Positions 47,401 through 56,959 of a stretch of 64,000 nt of DNA are shown here, piece after piece; within the stretch, counting starts at the first letter, position 1, and every line of letters begins with the position of its first letter. The position numbers and the translations under genes are program-made. Location of the stretch: assembly GCA_036250195.1 (NCBI GenBank), contig JAVHZZ010000003.1:41327835-41391834 (forward strand), in the 5' to 3' direction. The stretch comes from Mixophyes australis (Eukaryota; Chordata; Amphibia; Anura; Limnodynastidae). The notes below the pieces were generated by a model. The model was not told where the DNA came from. It made no database searches and worked only from the letters and a program-made list of their open reading frames with translations.

Positions 47401-49211
47401 GCCATTCCAGTAATGAATCCAGCGGAACAGCTTCCTGAAGATGTTCAACTTGATGACTTGTCCTCTAGCTCGACTCCACGCATTTCAGTAACTACAGTAC
47501 AAGATGAAATTGAGGATTCCTCAGATTCTAAAGAGGAGGATGGTTCAGGAGAGGTAAGTGAATTTTGTTGAGCACTTCACTTGGTGGATGTGTATGCATG
47601 ATGTAATTTTGATGGCCAGTCTGTTTTGGAACCAATTTGTGGAAAACCTCCTGAGTGTTTGGGTTCAAAAAATGCATATTGGGAGAAGTTGGATGGTGGA
47701 AGTTAACAGTGTTTCCCAAACAGTCTTCAGGGACCCCTAACAGTGCAGGTTTTCCAGGTCGCAAGAGAAATTGGATGTATGTGCTAAAGCAAGGAGATGA
47801 GGAAAACCTGCACTGTTGGGGTTCTTGAGGACTGGATTTGGGAAACACTCAGTTAAAATGTGTATTCAGTCATTTCAGAATACTTTCATTTTGCTCTTTC
47901 TCGATTGCACACGTCTATGTATTTATGGTCCTATCTGACAGATCCTGGCCACATGGCAGCTAGATTGAATTGTGTATGACCTGTGTTTAACTTTATTTTA
48001 TTTTTTTTCCTCCCACTTATAGGATTTCTTCATTGAGGCTACAGTTCCACTTAACAGGGCAGATGTGATCCCGCCTTCTGATGATGAAAGTAGCTCAAAT
48101 GCTTCTCACGGTATAATGGAGAGGAAGGAGCTTCTTGCCGGTGAGTGTTCACATTTACTACTAAACTTAAACCTAGAATAAGTTCTCATCTGACAAACTG
48201 CTGCTATCCATCTAGGGGAACTTGGATATACGTCTGTCAAAGTGGAAACTGTCGTCTTTCATTGTGTAGGTGGTGGTTTAAAAAGCAGCCTGTTTAAACT
48301 CCCTCTACCCTGATGCTTGTAGAATTGTAGTGTTTGGGAAGGAATGGGGAACCTGAACTTGGTCCTTTGTGCAGACCTCTTGGAAAACCAAATTAAAGCT
48401 GTGCCATGTAGGTTACCTCAAGATCCCTTATAGATGGAGGACCTCCTATGTCTTCAGGACAATTAGTTTCTAATGAGGCCAGATATCTGTTAAAAACCAG
48501 TCACTTAAGCTGCTGTGACATCAGTGACCATACCACTAAGATTTCACAACCAACATAGTGCATTTCTGCAGAGCTCTGAAAGCTGTATGTCTGGACAGCA
48601 TTTGGTTTTAATTCAATGAGTACTTCACATTGTGGTGTTCACTGATAAGTCCACATTTGCATATTGGGTAGATTTACTATGGGCACATGCCCAGCCCTAG
48701 TCTCCTGGCACTTCTCTGGGCATCAGAATGGTGGTTGGCTGACTGTGGCAACTGTAATCAAAGCCACCCTTCTCCAGTCCCATTTACTCAACATTCATGT
48801 TAATCTCTAAACAACTTCTATCTGAAAGGATACGGACGTCTGTTTCATAGTGTATGGGGTAATTGTAGAAATTCATGACATGAATTCGGCTTACTAACCA
48901 GCATGCACAATCCATTTGAGTTGAGTGATGTAAGACTTCTCCAACATTCTTCGATTGCATCTAGCCGAGGTTTTGGAAGGCTCCTGTGAGCAGGTTTCTT
49001 GTGCAATGCTCAGGCTGATTATCATTACCATTTTCTCTCTGCAGGAATAATTGCCGGTGGTGTGGCAGGCTTGGTGTTTGCTGCTGCCTTGGTTGCATTC
49101 ATGCTGTACAGGATGAAGAAGAAAGATGAAGGAAGCTACTCTCTGGAGGAACCAAAACAATCAAATGGGGGCTATCAGAAACCACGAGAACAGCGGGAGT
49201 TCTATGCATAG
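22147..49211 (+). CDS. sdc1: Syndecan-1, five coding exons (496 aa)
   Basis: Syndecan-1 is a single-pass heparan/chondroitin sulfate proteoglycan of the cell surface that acts as co-receptor for matrix, growth factors and integrins. Joining 22147-22206, 45955-46039, 46493-47553, 48023-48140 and 49045-49211 gives an open frame of 497 codons including the stop, all with GT-AG introns. It comprises a signal peptide (residues 1-~19), acidic-flanked Ser-Gly sites at Ser36, Ser43 and Ser45 (DGSGDD, SGSG), a long Thr/Ser/Pro-rich ectodomain, a juxtamembrane DGSGE site (Ser400), a transmembrane helix (~442-463), and a cytoplasmic tail of C1 RMKKKDEGSY (464-473), variable SLEEPKQSNGGYQKP..., and C2 EFYA (493-496). 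The tail variable region and the PEDxDGSGDD-type N-terminus match syndecan-1 better than syndecan-3. Mammalian syndecan-1 is ~310 aa, so this protein is much longer, mainly in exon 3. Confidence 0.93.
23365..23774. mobile_element. MITE with GCTGGGTACACACTACAG termini, copy 1
   Basis: The left end gctgggtacacactacag and the right end ctgtagtgtgtacccagc are exact 18-bp inverted repeats. The flanks are ttag and ttaa, which could be a decayed TTAA target site, but this is not decisive for class. It is non-coding and ~410 bp. Confidence 0.8.
24167..24237. repeat. (TA)n tract inside a hairpin
   Basis: A 14-bp arm taattgtacaaaaa (24167-24180) pairs exactly with 24224-24237. The space between is a (TA)n microsatellite. 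The palindromic shape suggests a tiny foldback element or a TA expansion in the loop of one. Confidence 0.8.
26510..26659. mobile_element. Palindromic hAT-type MITE (~150 bp)
   Basis: The arms are mirror copies: cactccaggtgtttgcaaaa and its complement, plus tacaagccccagcatgct and its complement. The outer flanks are acctaggt on both sides (26502-26509 and 26660-26667), an 8-bp match as expected for a hAT TSD. Because acctaggt is itself palindromic, it could instead be part of the terminal inverted repeat. Confidence 0.8.
30758..31092 (+). mobile_element. V-SINE-like SINE, copy 3
   Basis: A nearly full-length copy in intron 1: tRNA-like head (agtggctagcacttctgcc, gagtttgattcc), core gtgtggagtttgtatgttct, tail ggaatttagactgtaagctcc, and 3' end gtggcgctatataaatagat. 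Confidence 0.88.
32867..33160 (+). mobile_element. V-SINE-like SINE, copy 4
   Basis: The same family as 30758-31092, with the head gggtagcacagtggctcagt and the same core and gcgctatataaataaa tail. Part of the CT-rich segment and of the actgtaagctcc block is deleted (ctctctcgggccagggac). Confidence 0.88.
36038..36454. mobile_element. MITE with GCTGGGTAC termini, copy 2
   Basis: The left end gctgggtacgcactacag and the right end gtgtagtgtagccagc form an imperfect terminal inverted repeat. Its length (417 bp) and ends match the 23365-23774 element. The sequence is diverged from that copy and has no coding capacity. Confidence 0.72.
38436..38821. mobile_element. MITE-like element with ATACC termini
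   Basis: The left end ataccgctttcatactgc and the right end gcagcatgaatggggtat are an 18-bp inverted repeat with four mismatches. Matched internal features (cattcatac, cccgggt/acccggg-type motifs) sit symmetrically. A poly-T run (~38607-38624) interrupts it. Confidence 0.65.
40430..41068 (-). mobile_element. Candidate solo LTR or other dispersed repeat
   Basis: Read on the minus strand it begins TGACATCACAGG and ends GGTTATGTCA, with short TGACAT/ATGTCA ends. It contains a TATA-like tataagtcagtgcacag and, further on, an aataaa before the tail gtgtccgtgtctttattgg, an order compatible with promoter and polyadenylation signal of an LTR. No target-site duplication is visible, so the identification is tentative. 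Confidence 0.4.
41150..41222. mobile_element. Half copy of a palindromic hAT-type MITE
   Basis: Sequence such as gcaaagcatggctgggacct and cacctggagagccacaggtt matches one arm of the MITE family at 44275-44422. The other arm is missing. Confidence 0.55.
42917..42989. repeat. 24-bp perfect inverted repeat
   Basis: Positions 42917-42940 (tgctgcaggaacattgagtg...) are the exact complement of 42966-42989, with a 25-bp spacer. This is probably a foldback or MITE remnant in intron 1. Confidence 0.8.
44275..44422. mobile_element. Palindromic hAT-type MITE (148 bp) with 8-bp TSD
   Basis: The ends are CAGGACTGTCCAACCTGCGG and its near complement. The arms mirror each other through ctccagatgttgtgaaacta and caagccccagcatgc. 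The flanks are ttttaaaa (44267-44274) and ttttaaag (44423-44430), a 7/8 target-site duplication. Confidence 0.85.
45955..46039 (+). CDS. sdc1: sdc1 exon 2 (N-terminal GAG-attachment sites)
   Basis: The acceptor is ttattttatag|aatgat and the donor is ttgggtg|gtaagt (phase 1). It encodes residues 21-48 plus the first base of codon 49, including PEDLDVDGSGDDWDYSGSG. Ser-Gly pairs flanked by acidic and aromatic residues are classic glycosaminoglycan attachment sites and align with the same region of mammalian syndecan-1. Confidence 0.92.
46493..47553 (+). CDS. sdc1: sdc1 exon 3 (long Thr/Pro/His-rich ectodomain)
   Basis: The acceptor is tttatttattag|gtgtgt and the donor is ggagag|gtaagtg (phase 0). 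The 1061 nt encode residues 49-402, rich in Thr, Ser, Pro, Glu and Asp, as in the O-glycosylated spacer of syndecans. Histidine tracts occur at 142-146 (5 His) and 302-312 (11 His, then Asn-His). Both are preceded by Lys and followed by TTTPS. The exon ends in DGSGE, a juxtamembrane Ser-Gly. The open frame runs upstream of the acceptor only by chance. The exon is clearly longer than its mammalian equivalent. Confidence 0.9.
47707..47850. mobile_element. hAT-like MITE in sdc1 intron 3
   Basis: The left end cagtgtttcccaaacagtc and the right end gactggatttgggaaacact are inverted. The internal arms acagtgcaggttttcc and ggaaaacctgcactgt match exactly. The TSD is not clean. It lies 154 bp after the exon 3 donor. 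Confidence 0.78.
48023..48140 (+). CDS. sdc1: sdc1 exon 4 (juxtamembrane ectodomain)
   Basis: The acceptor is cccacttatag|gatttc and the donor is cttgccg|gtgagt (phase 1). It encodes DFFIEATVPLNRADV... through MERKELLAG, residues 403-441 plus the first base of codon 442. This corresponds to the protease-sensitive segment from which syndecan ectodomains are shed. Confidence 0.9.
49045..49211 (+). CDS. sdc1: sdc1 exon 5 (transmembrane and cytoplasmic domain)
   Basis: The acceptor is ttttctctctgcag|gaataa and the stop is TAG at 49209. It encodes the transmembrane helix with a GGVAG small-residue dimerisation motif (446-450), then C1 RMKKKDEGSY, the variable region SLEEPKQSNGG with YQKPREQR, and the PDZ-binding C2 EFYA. 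All are hallmarks of syndecans, and the variable region is of the syndecan-1 type. Confidence 0.95.
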
Positions 49212-51366
49212 ACCACAAGATTCTAAATTCTACTTTTATTTGTCTCACTCTACTGCTCCACCCAGAGCTTCTACCTTTGGGTTCAAAGGACTCCAAGTGG
49301 ACATTACTCAAGGCAAAAGTCCGAAGTGCCTTTCTCTGCCGCACAATGCCTGTAAAACTATAAGACTTTATTAAAATAAAAAAAATTCCCCCATCGCTTC
49401 GTTTTCAGCAAGTGGTTAAAGACTGATTTGGTATAAGGTCAGAGGGCATGACTTACTCTAGATGGCTGAATGTACGTTCAGTGCGAATTTGTTACCATCT
49501 TTTTTTTTTTGTTGAAAACATACCATAGTTTCGCCTTGCTACATTTGTGTGTGTATATATTTAGGTAGATCAAATTGTGTTTCTTTGTTTTTTGTTCCCC
49601 CCCCCCCCCCCCCCCCTCCAAAATGGTACATCTATAGTCTATTTTAACTCCATAACAGCACTTAAAGTGTTGCACGTGGAAGATTGAACAAACCAATACA
49701 TTTCCAGCAAGATGCCGTATGTAACGGTGGACAAGTGGCCCAGGAGTTGGTTCTGCAAAAAATGCACCCTCTAGTCCAGAAATAAGACTGGGAACTGACA
49801 GTTTCATTTCTATCTTGATAGTGTTGTGTTGTCTTTTTTTTTGTTTTGTTTTGTTTTTTTTTCTCAAAGTAGAGCTTTAAATTGCTACTTATTTATACAC
49901 ACTTTTAAACCCTACTTGTAAACAAACATGTTGAATTTATTGTCAATGGTTGGATGTGCACCTTTTTGAATACTACGTTAATAGAACAGTTTTTTGTTTT
50001 TGTCTTGGGTGTTTTCTGTGCGTTAACAAATACTCAGTTCAGCAACAAATGTTACCAAATCATTTTAAACACGTCTTGTGTTCTAAGATTGCCATCTGAG
50101 TGCAGTGCCAACGTCTAGTGTGTAATTTTTACTTTTTTATGCACATGTAATTCTTCTGTACAGTTAGTTAACTTATCGTATCTCCCTCAAACGCTGTTGG
50201 CTTTATTTTGGACCAGCTCTTGTCCTGTCTTTCTAGACCTACACCAAAATTAACAGATGGTAATGTGTACAGCTAGTGCAACTATTGTGGATTTGTCTGT
50301 ATAGTGTAAAATTTATCTACAATGGTTGAAACTTTTTTTTGTTTTTCCCAGCGAGTGCTTTAAAATGTTTGTAAATGTGCCATTAACGAATGCTGTTATG
50401 CTGCCCTTATGCAGTTGTGACTGAGTGGTAAGTCTTCTAATATTGTGATAAACGTCTTTTGTATAGTCTAGGCAGTTTGAGGTTTTTGTTTTTTCTTTTA
50501 CTTATGTTCTGTTTTAAAGGGAGCTTTTTTTTTTCTGTTGGGATATTGTCAAAGTTTCATTTTATAATTTAGTTTGCATCCTTCTGTGCAAAGCAATGAC
50601 CTCATCACCCTCGAATGTGCAATTATGATTGGAATGTTGGGTCCTGTGCGATGCTTGTAGTCACAAGATAGACATGGTAATGTACATGCAGCACAGGAGG
50701 CAGTAAAGGGTCTAGTAAGGTACTATAACATGTAATAAACTCAGTCACAGATTGGTGGTTCTCGTCCTGTACATTTAGACAGCTCTGTAGTACATAACTT
50801 GTACTCCAAAACATTTACGGTCCATGGGAACGACCAGAGACTACCAAGCATGCTCTGTAACGGTAATCCTTGGCTTATCCCAGAAAGGACCGAACGGCCC
50901 GCTCGCCTCTTGATTTCTGTTTATAGTATGGGGTCTTGCTGTCATTGGTATAGAAGTTGTCTTCATTGCATACGTGTCGGCAGATTGTCTCCAATGTGGT
51001 TGGTGTTTATCTGTAAATAAGTTTAACAAATCCTTGGTAATATTTTGATTTGTGATCATCACTTCGTCCCTGACTAGTACTTTCGTATAATAGCTGGGGG
51101 CACCGTGGCTCTATATAGTGTTGTGAAACTATAATTCATACAACCATCGGAGAGTCGCAGTTTGCAGATGTCTTCATGTAAACTAAATGTAGTGACTACA
51201 ACAAAGGGCTTATAACTCAGGGAAAAATAGGTGAGAGATGGGTTACTTTATTTGTTCGTTTTGCCTTTCAGAAACAATGTTGCATTGCTCAGTCTTCACA
51301 TGCCTTTATCAGTTCGTCCATTCCAATGTTACTGCCACTTTATTCCTTGTACTAGACTGCAACACT

Positions 51367-51402
<36 letters not shown>

Positions 51403-51535
51403 TTTAATAGTATAGCAATTTGTTTCTGCTGTAGAGAAATTTAAGAAACTGTACCACATGCCCGTTTTAAGCAGTTTAATTTTTGTATTGTGTTGTAAGG
51501 ATAAAATGCAATAAAAACTTTGAAAATCCCACGTA
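49212..51535 (+). other. sdc1: sdc1 3' UTR (~2.3 kb)
   Basis: AT-rich non-coding sequence follows the stop and runs to the polyadenylation signal at 51510. It includes a C-run (~49597-49617), several poly-T runs, and an early A-rich attaaaataaa at ~49369 that could serve as an alternative, weaker poly(A) site. Short ORFs here are not supported. Confidence 0.75.
51510..51515 (+). terminator. sdc1: Polyadenylation signal AATAAA of sdc1
   Basis: A canonical AATAAA in the context atgcaataaaaactttg, at the end of the long AT-rich 3' UTR. No better signal follows closely. Confidence 0.7.
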
Positions 51536-53290
51536 ATTTATCATTCTTGCCTAAAGCCAGAAGAGTACGTTATGATCCTGGTTTTGTTTTGCAGCCATGA
51601 CACCACACTGCATTTCCCAGATTTAGTATCTGGACAAACTATTGGAACAAAAGTTAATGGCCTTACCGGCCAATGTGTGTACTAGAACCCATTGACATCA
51701 GATACTAGTTTAGTATATGGGTAGGTCTTATCAGCTCACTTATCTTCCAGTAGATGCTGACATGTTTGAACCCATTTGAGGAAGTATCGCCATTTCACAA
51801 GCAACCTTCCGAATGGATTTGGAAACAAACTGTTGGGTATATATCTCCAGTGTACTGACTGCCTCTGTGGGTTCTGTCTACAAAAACAGAATTCAGAAGG
51901 GACTGGTTAACTGATTATGCACTAATCAGCTAAAAGCTGATTATCAATTGCTGTGATTTAATAATGGTGCACTGTCTGGCCTGTTGCATCAAAGGTCACA
52001 CTGAAGGTTTTTATGACCTTAATCCAATAACAAACGAGGGACTAGCTGAAGGACCCACCTGGCCGAATCCCTCTAGATTTAGAAAATACTTTCATTTTGG
52101 GATAACAGAACGAAGTAAAAATCCATTGTTTGTAACTGGACAATACGTCAGACTGACGTATTTCAATACTTTCTAAACTTTACAAATGGTCTAGATCACG
52201 GAGGAGGTAGACTCTTGTATGGAGGCTTCTGGTGAAACGATTACACCAGTTTCCAGATAGCCTGTTACTGTTCCAGCACCTCTAGCATTCATGGTTGCCA
52301 GAAAAACATTCATACAAGTAGCAACCACACTAGGTTCACTCAAGCCTTTAAATTAATGTTTATTTAAAAAGGGCACTTCCAGACAGATGGGGCTTCCTGG
52401 CCTGCTCAGTATTCTTAGAAGTTTCGGCTCTGATAGTTGGCTGTAATGACTACTTGTACGGCTCCTGTCAAATGTTACCTCTGTTAATAATTGTGAGCAA
52501 AGGTCTTGGCTTAGAAGTCTGGATGGAAATCTGCTAAAGGAACACATTGCTGTAAGGTTTATGTACAGCAAGAGAAGAGAGTACAGAGCAGCATAAGTGG
52601 TCAAGTCCTATGTAAGTGGGCATGTAGGAGGTAGCAAAATCTATACGAAGACTTCAGTGCTTGTGTTCCGTGATATGGCATACTGACTACAGTGTGCCGT
52701 GGGGGAGGGGGTGCATTTCGTTTGGGTGGCTTTGGGCTACTTATCCTCTTGCATATTTTTTTTTTATTTATTTTTTTATACCTCTAGACCTACAGTAAAG
52801 CTGCTTCACCCTGATGACTAAAATATATCCAGATGACTATATACTCCCAGCTAGAGCTTGGGTGGTTGCAGAATGGTTGAGCATGAAAAATGGTCTGTCG
52901 TATGTCTAGCAATTTTGACTGCGCTCAACCCAGATGTATACTCATGGGAATTTTTTTTTAATTTTTTTTTTTTTTTTTTTTTTTTGGGGGGGGGAGAAGT
53001 GTTTGGCATGCTGCTTCCACCCGTAAAATACCCATGCCTCTAATTGTGTGCAGTATACTTCAAGAATTTATGACAAGGAGGTGAAGTAGTCTGGTGTCTA
53101 TAAACAATGTACCAATCGTTGAATCTTTGTCCTCGCGGGATGTTGGCCATGCTTAAACCCATGAAAATTTGGCTTAACTTTTTCCCCACATGAAACTACA
53201 ATGAGTAGAAAAGCACTACATTACAATGCTGCTTTTTTTATTTATTTATTTATTTTTTTTGGGCAACTATATTAGAGTAAAAACAGTCCT
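51536..53290. other. Intergenic, no recognised gene
   Basis: AT-rich sequence with poly-T tracts (for example ~52951-52985, followed by a G-run). No coding or repeat family is recognised. Confidence 0.5.
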
Positions 53291-53299
53291 GTCCTTATA

Positions 53300-53540
53300 T
53301 TTTATTTAGACGTCACAAAGCTTGCAGTGCCATATATAGGGGCTAAGAACCTACAACAAAAGTACAAGATTACATAAGAACATAAAAGTAAGCAGAATAC
53401 TAAATGCATGACTGCATGTAACAGAACATATCACATGGTATAGGAATCAAACTCTGCATAAGACCAGAAGGGGACTGGGTGGAAGATGGAGTGAGCAGGC
53501 ATGAGACGTAGAGGACCCTGCCTGTGACGGCTTAACAAAA
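53300..53540 (-). mobile_element. L2-like LINE 3' tail fragment
   Basis: Read on the minus strand it ends ggcactgcaagctttgtgac followed by gtctaaataaa. This resembles the ggcgctacgg...gtggcgcc...aataaa terminus of the LINE at 18300-19250, preceded by a T-rich 3' UTR with cagggtcctctacgtctc. Only the tail is present. Confidence 0.55.
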
Positions 53541-53929
53541 AATACTAACTAGCTTGCTAGAAGTATTAACAAATGGTTGGTCTTTGAGGCAATTATTACA
53601 AAATATAAGGGCAGCAAAGAAATGTGGTTCTCAAGAATTTTTTTTTTCTTAATCCAGGTATAAACCAAGACATTCAATTTCTGGAAAATGGAGTCAACTT
53701 ATCAATTTTAAAAGGCCACTACATTTTCCAAGTGTAAAAAAATGAGAGGAAGTTCTATTGGACTTTGTGTGAATAGAACAGATGTCCAAAGGTTAGAAGG
53801 ATGTTTTGGGAGTTGTCATTAAAATTATTGACTTGAGTTTTACATATGGTGACTACATGCCTTTCTAAGAGTATTGTAGACAAGTTCATCTTAACAAAAA
53901 GGAAATTTTTAAAACTATGTTGCATGTAT

Positions 53930-54199
53930 ACATAGCTTTATGGCAATAAGCATTCTGCTCGCTGATAACTTAATGTTCTTGGAGTACTCCATGGCAGCAC
54001 TAACAAATGGGTTAGCACCTTTTTCAACTGAGTAGAGAAGGAAAACGGTGACCTTCCTAGAAGGTATAGTGACTCCTTCCTTTGTCCTCTGAGGAACGTC
54101 ACCAAGTTGTCCAAAAAACTGATAACATGGGAAGGAATATTATGGGCTGCCATGGAGTACATGTGGGTATAATCTGTTTATTTCCTCTGCTTCCATGAA
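53930..54199. other. Possible 3' non-coding part of the DIRS relic
   Basis: The motif ccatggcagc / ggagtac occurs in opposite orientations near 53978 and 54152 (ggagtactccatggcagcac and gctgccatggagtacatg). This could be the terminal or internal complementary region typical of DIRS elements. It is suggestive only. Confidence 0.35.
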
Positions 54200-56460
54200 A
54201 GCCCTAAAGAAAGGTATGCATCCAAGGAGTAACAAGGTAGGTTAAAAAAAACCAAAAATAAAAAACTGGTCAATCCTTTCAAACTGAGCTTCAGCCAAAG
54301 ATAGACGATAAAGAGAACATGTCGGAGAAAGTATAAAGCTATGATCAGCTGACGGCTCTGCATAGATTTCTGAGGTCTGAGTCCTGTGTTCCCAGGAGGT
54401 GGCCACCATGTTTTTGGAATATTCTGTATCTACCTCCATGTCTTCCTCCTATAAGCCTGTGTAATGAGAGTATCTTTGGTCGGAGCTTGCTCTTGACATG
54501 GATCTTCAGGAACTACCAATAGATGACCAGTCTTTATGAATTCCTTTGTTCCCGAGAGATGCATAGAAATTGCTCTGACTAGAGTCATTCTCTTCAATTT
54601 CATTAGTTTGCTTTGGACAAAGGGAATTAAGTACAATTTCTTGATTGATATGAAACATGGAAACTATCTTTGGCAAGAGGACTGGGGTTGTTTGTACCAC
54701 TGCGTTATTGGTCTATATGTTCAAAAATGGTTCCTTGCATCATAAGGCTTCAAGTTCTCACTCTTCTACCAGATATCCTTACCACTAAGAATAGTACCTT
54801 GAGTGTGAGCCATTTATGTTAAGCTTTATATCTGGGTACTGATAGTACCTACAAAAACATTTGATGCAATGAGGAATTCCTTTGCTTGAAAATAAATTTC
54901 CCACTTGATCATCTGACACCAGCATTGATGTACCTTTAATGTTCTAAGGGCAAGACCCATTTGTAAACCTTTAAGGAAATCCAGCACCTGAGGTATCCTA
55001 GCAGCCACTGGATTGATCAGTCTGGATTTTCACCAAACCATGAATGGATTCCATACTCTAATATACTATGGAAGAATCTCTTGCTTGTAATAATCCTTCA
55101 ATTGTCTTGTTAGAGATTGTTTTACTATTGGGCAATGACCACTCAATCTTCACATCAAGGAGAGGATCTTTGTATTTAGGTGATAATTGGGTCCTTGATG
55201 CAGATAAACTGAGGTGGTAGAGGCCAAAGTTGTTTTATGGGCATCTTCTATGCTACTGCAAACCACAGCCGGCCTCCCTTGATCACCTTCAGTGCAATAA
55301 GAAATGGAGGGAACTACCAGTCTAACATGCCAAGGTATTGCCATAGCATCTATTCCCTCTGCTCTTCAGTCTTTGACAGGAGTAGAATCGTTCTGTCTTG
55401 GTGATTTGGCTTGGCGCCATGTGAGGGATCCACCAACTGCTGCCATGTGTAATGCCCATTCTCCTGTATGGATCTGATACCGGAGGAGAAGCTGCCGCAT
55501 TGTTGTCCTTGCCCACGACGTGAAGAGCCGAAAAATCTTGGATTGTTTACTGCCCGTGATAGGATTGTTGGAAGACTCTCTCATCCTGGTCTAGCTCTTG
55601 GTACCTCATTGTTGTTTTATGAACACAACTATAGTCCGGTTGTTTGACAAAGATCTTGAGATGTTTATGTTGTAACTTAGGTTTAAAATGTTGTACTGCA
55701 CGCCACACTGTCCTTGCTTCTAGAATGTTTGCATGCAATTTCTTTTGTCTTTGAAAACAGATGAGCAACCCAACCTTTAGAATTTTGGTTCTAAGTGAGA
55801 TGCACTGCTTTCCTTTAATGCTGGATCCAGCTACAGGCCAGGAAACTCCCTGGCTTGTAGCTGTCTCATAGTCTGATCCAGATATTCTGGATACAATTTC
55901 ACTGCTCGAGTACCTCTAGTTGAACACTCCTCATACCATTTCGCCCATGGAAGTATGTCTATGGTGGAGGACAACACCTCGAATAGTCTGAGATTCACTG
56001 AATTTCAGCAGTCCGATGTTGACGTTTTGCAAGTCTTTCCTCTGCCATCAATTCTTTGTCTTTCACTGCGTTTATTTGTATTCCAAGAAACTGCAACAAG
56101 GTGACTCTTGGTTGTATTTATGATCCAATCGTGGTCTTGTAGAATATAGATTACTATGAGTGTTATGGTTCAGGCACTGGTTTTATTTTTCAACTACCAG
56201 AATATCGTCTAGATAAGGCTAAATTTCAAAATCCTGCTTCCCGAGAGCATCCATAACAACCACTAGTGCCTTGGTAAAGGTGCAGGAACATGTCAAAAGG
56301 GCAAATGGCAGACAGGTGAACTGGTGTCCTAGGCTGAAGAATCTGAGAAAATGATGGTGGTGTGGTACAATTGGGCACCCTGTAAGTGTCACAAATCTGT
56401 AAACCCACATATGACAAAAAAAAATAATGAAATAAAGCCCCTTATATACACAGCTTTTTT
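54200..56460 (-). mobile_element. DIRS-type tyrosine-recombinase retrotransposon relic
   Basis: Minus-strand translation, broken by stops and frame changes, shows the DIRS domain order. The reverse transcriptase has FLRF, LPFALLT and FTKAL (~56270-56360) and PYLDDILVV (56192-56218), one in-frame TAG upstream of the YLDD box. FLGIQIN-like thumb sequence lies near 56070. RNase H-like remnants lie at ~55600-55750 (LEARTVWRAVQHF, KHLKIF), and a segment reads LHQGPNYH at ~55190. Tyrosine-recombinase remnants follow: QVLDFLKGLQMGLALRTLKV (~54930-54990), LLPKIVSMFHINQEIVL (~54630-54680) and TKEFIKTGHLLV (~54520-54550). Every domain is disrupted, so it is non-functional. Termini were not resolved. 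Confidence 0.82.
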
Positions 56461-56959
56461 TTTTTTTTTTTTTTACAATTTTGAGGAGACTGGAAAAAGA
56501 CAAGGAAGGAGTCACACTATAGCATTATACACTACAATATTAGTCAGACACACAGTGCTGTTTTGTTTTTGTCTGTTTGGGACATTGGAAAATAGCAGTG
56601 GATATTATAGGGGTAACTGATCTAGGAAACGTATCCAATTGTCATATTTGGGTTCAGGAATTATTTCCCCTACCCCATGTGAGACTAAATTGGAAACTCG
56701 CATTGGAAGTAATGTTGTGCCTTACTCTGTATCGGCACAATTATAATATATGTAAGGCTAAACTTCATGGGAAGGGGGGGGGGGGGGAAGTGCCCTCCCC
56801 TCCCCTCCACTCACTGTCACCATCCAATCACACACTAACATAGACTGTGCGACTGAGCTGCACTCGCTGGTCTATCTGTTACTCTATGCTCGCTCTGTCT
56901 CCAGGATCACTAACAGTCAGCTTTTGCCCACCACTGTTGTAAACGGTACATTTGTTTTT

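Noticed and set aside
22147..49211. Syndecan-3 instead of syndecan-1
   Set aside because: Length is closer to syndecan-3, but the cytoplasmic variable region (SLEEPKQSNGGYQKP) and the PED.DGSGDD N-terminal motif are of the syndecan-1 type.
51060..51180. Possible decayed hAT MITE (gttgtgaaactataattcat, caaccatcggagagtcgcag)
   Set aside because: Only weak similarity to one MITE arm, with no boundaries and no inverted partner.
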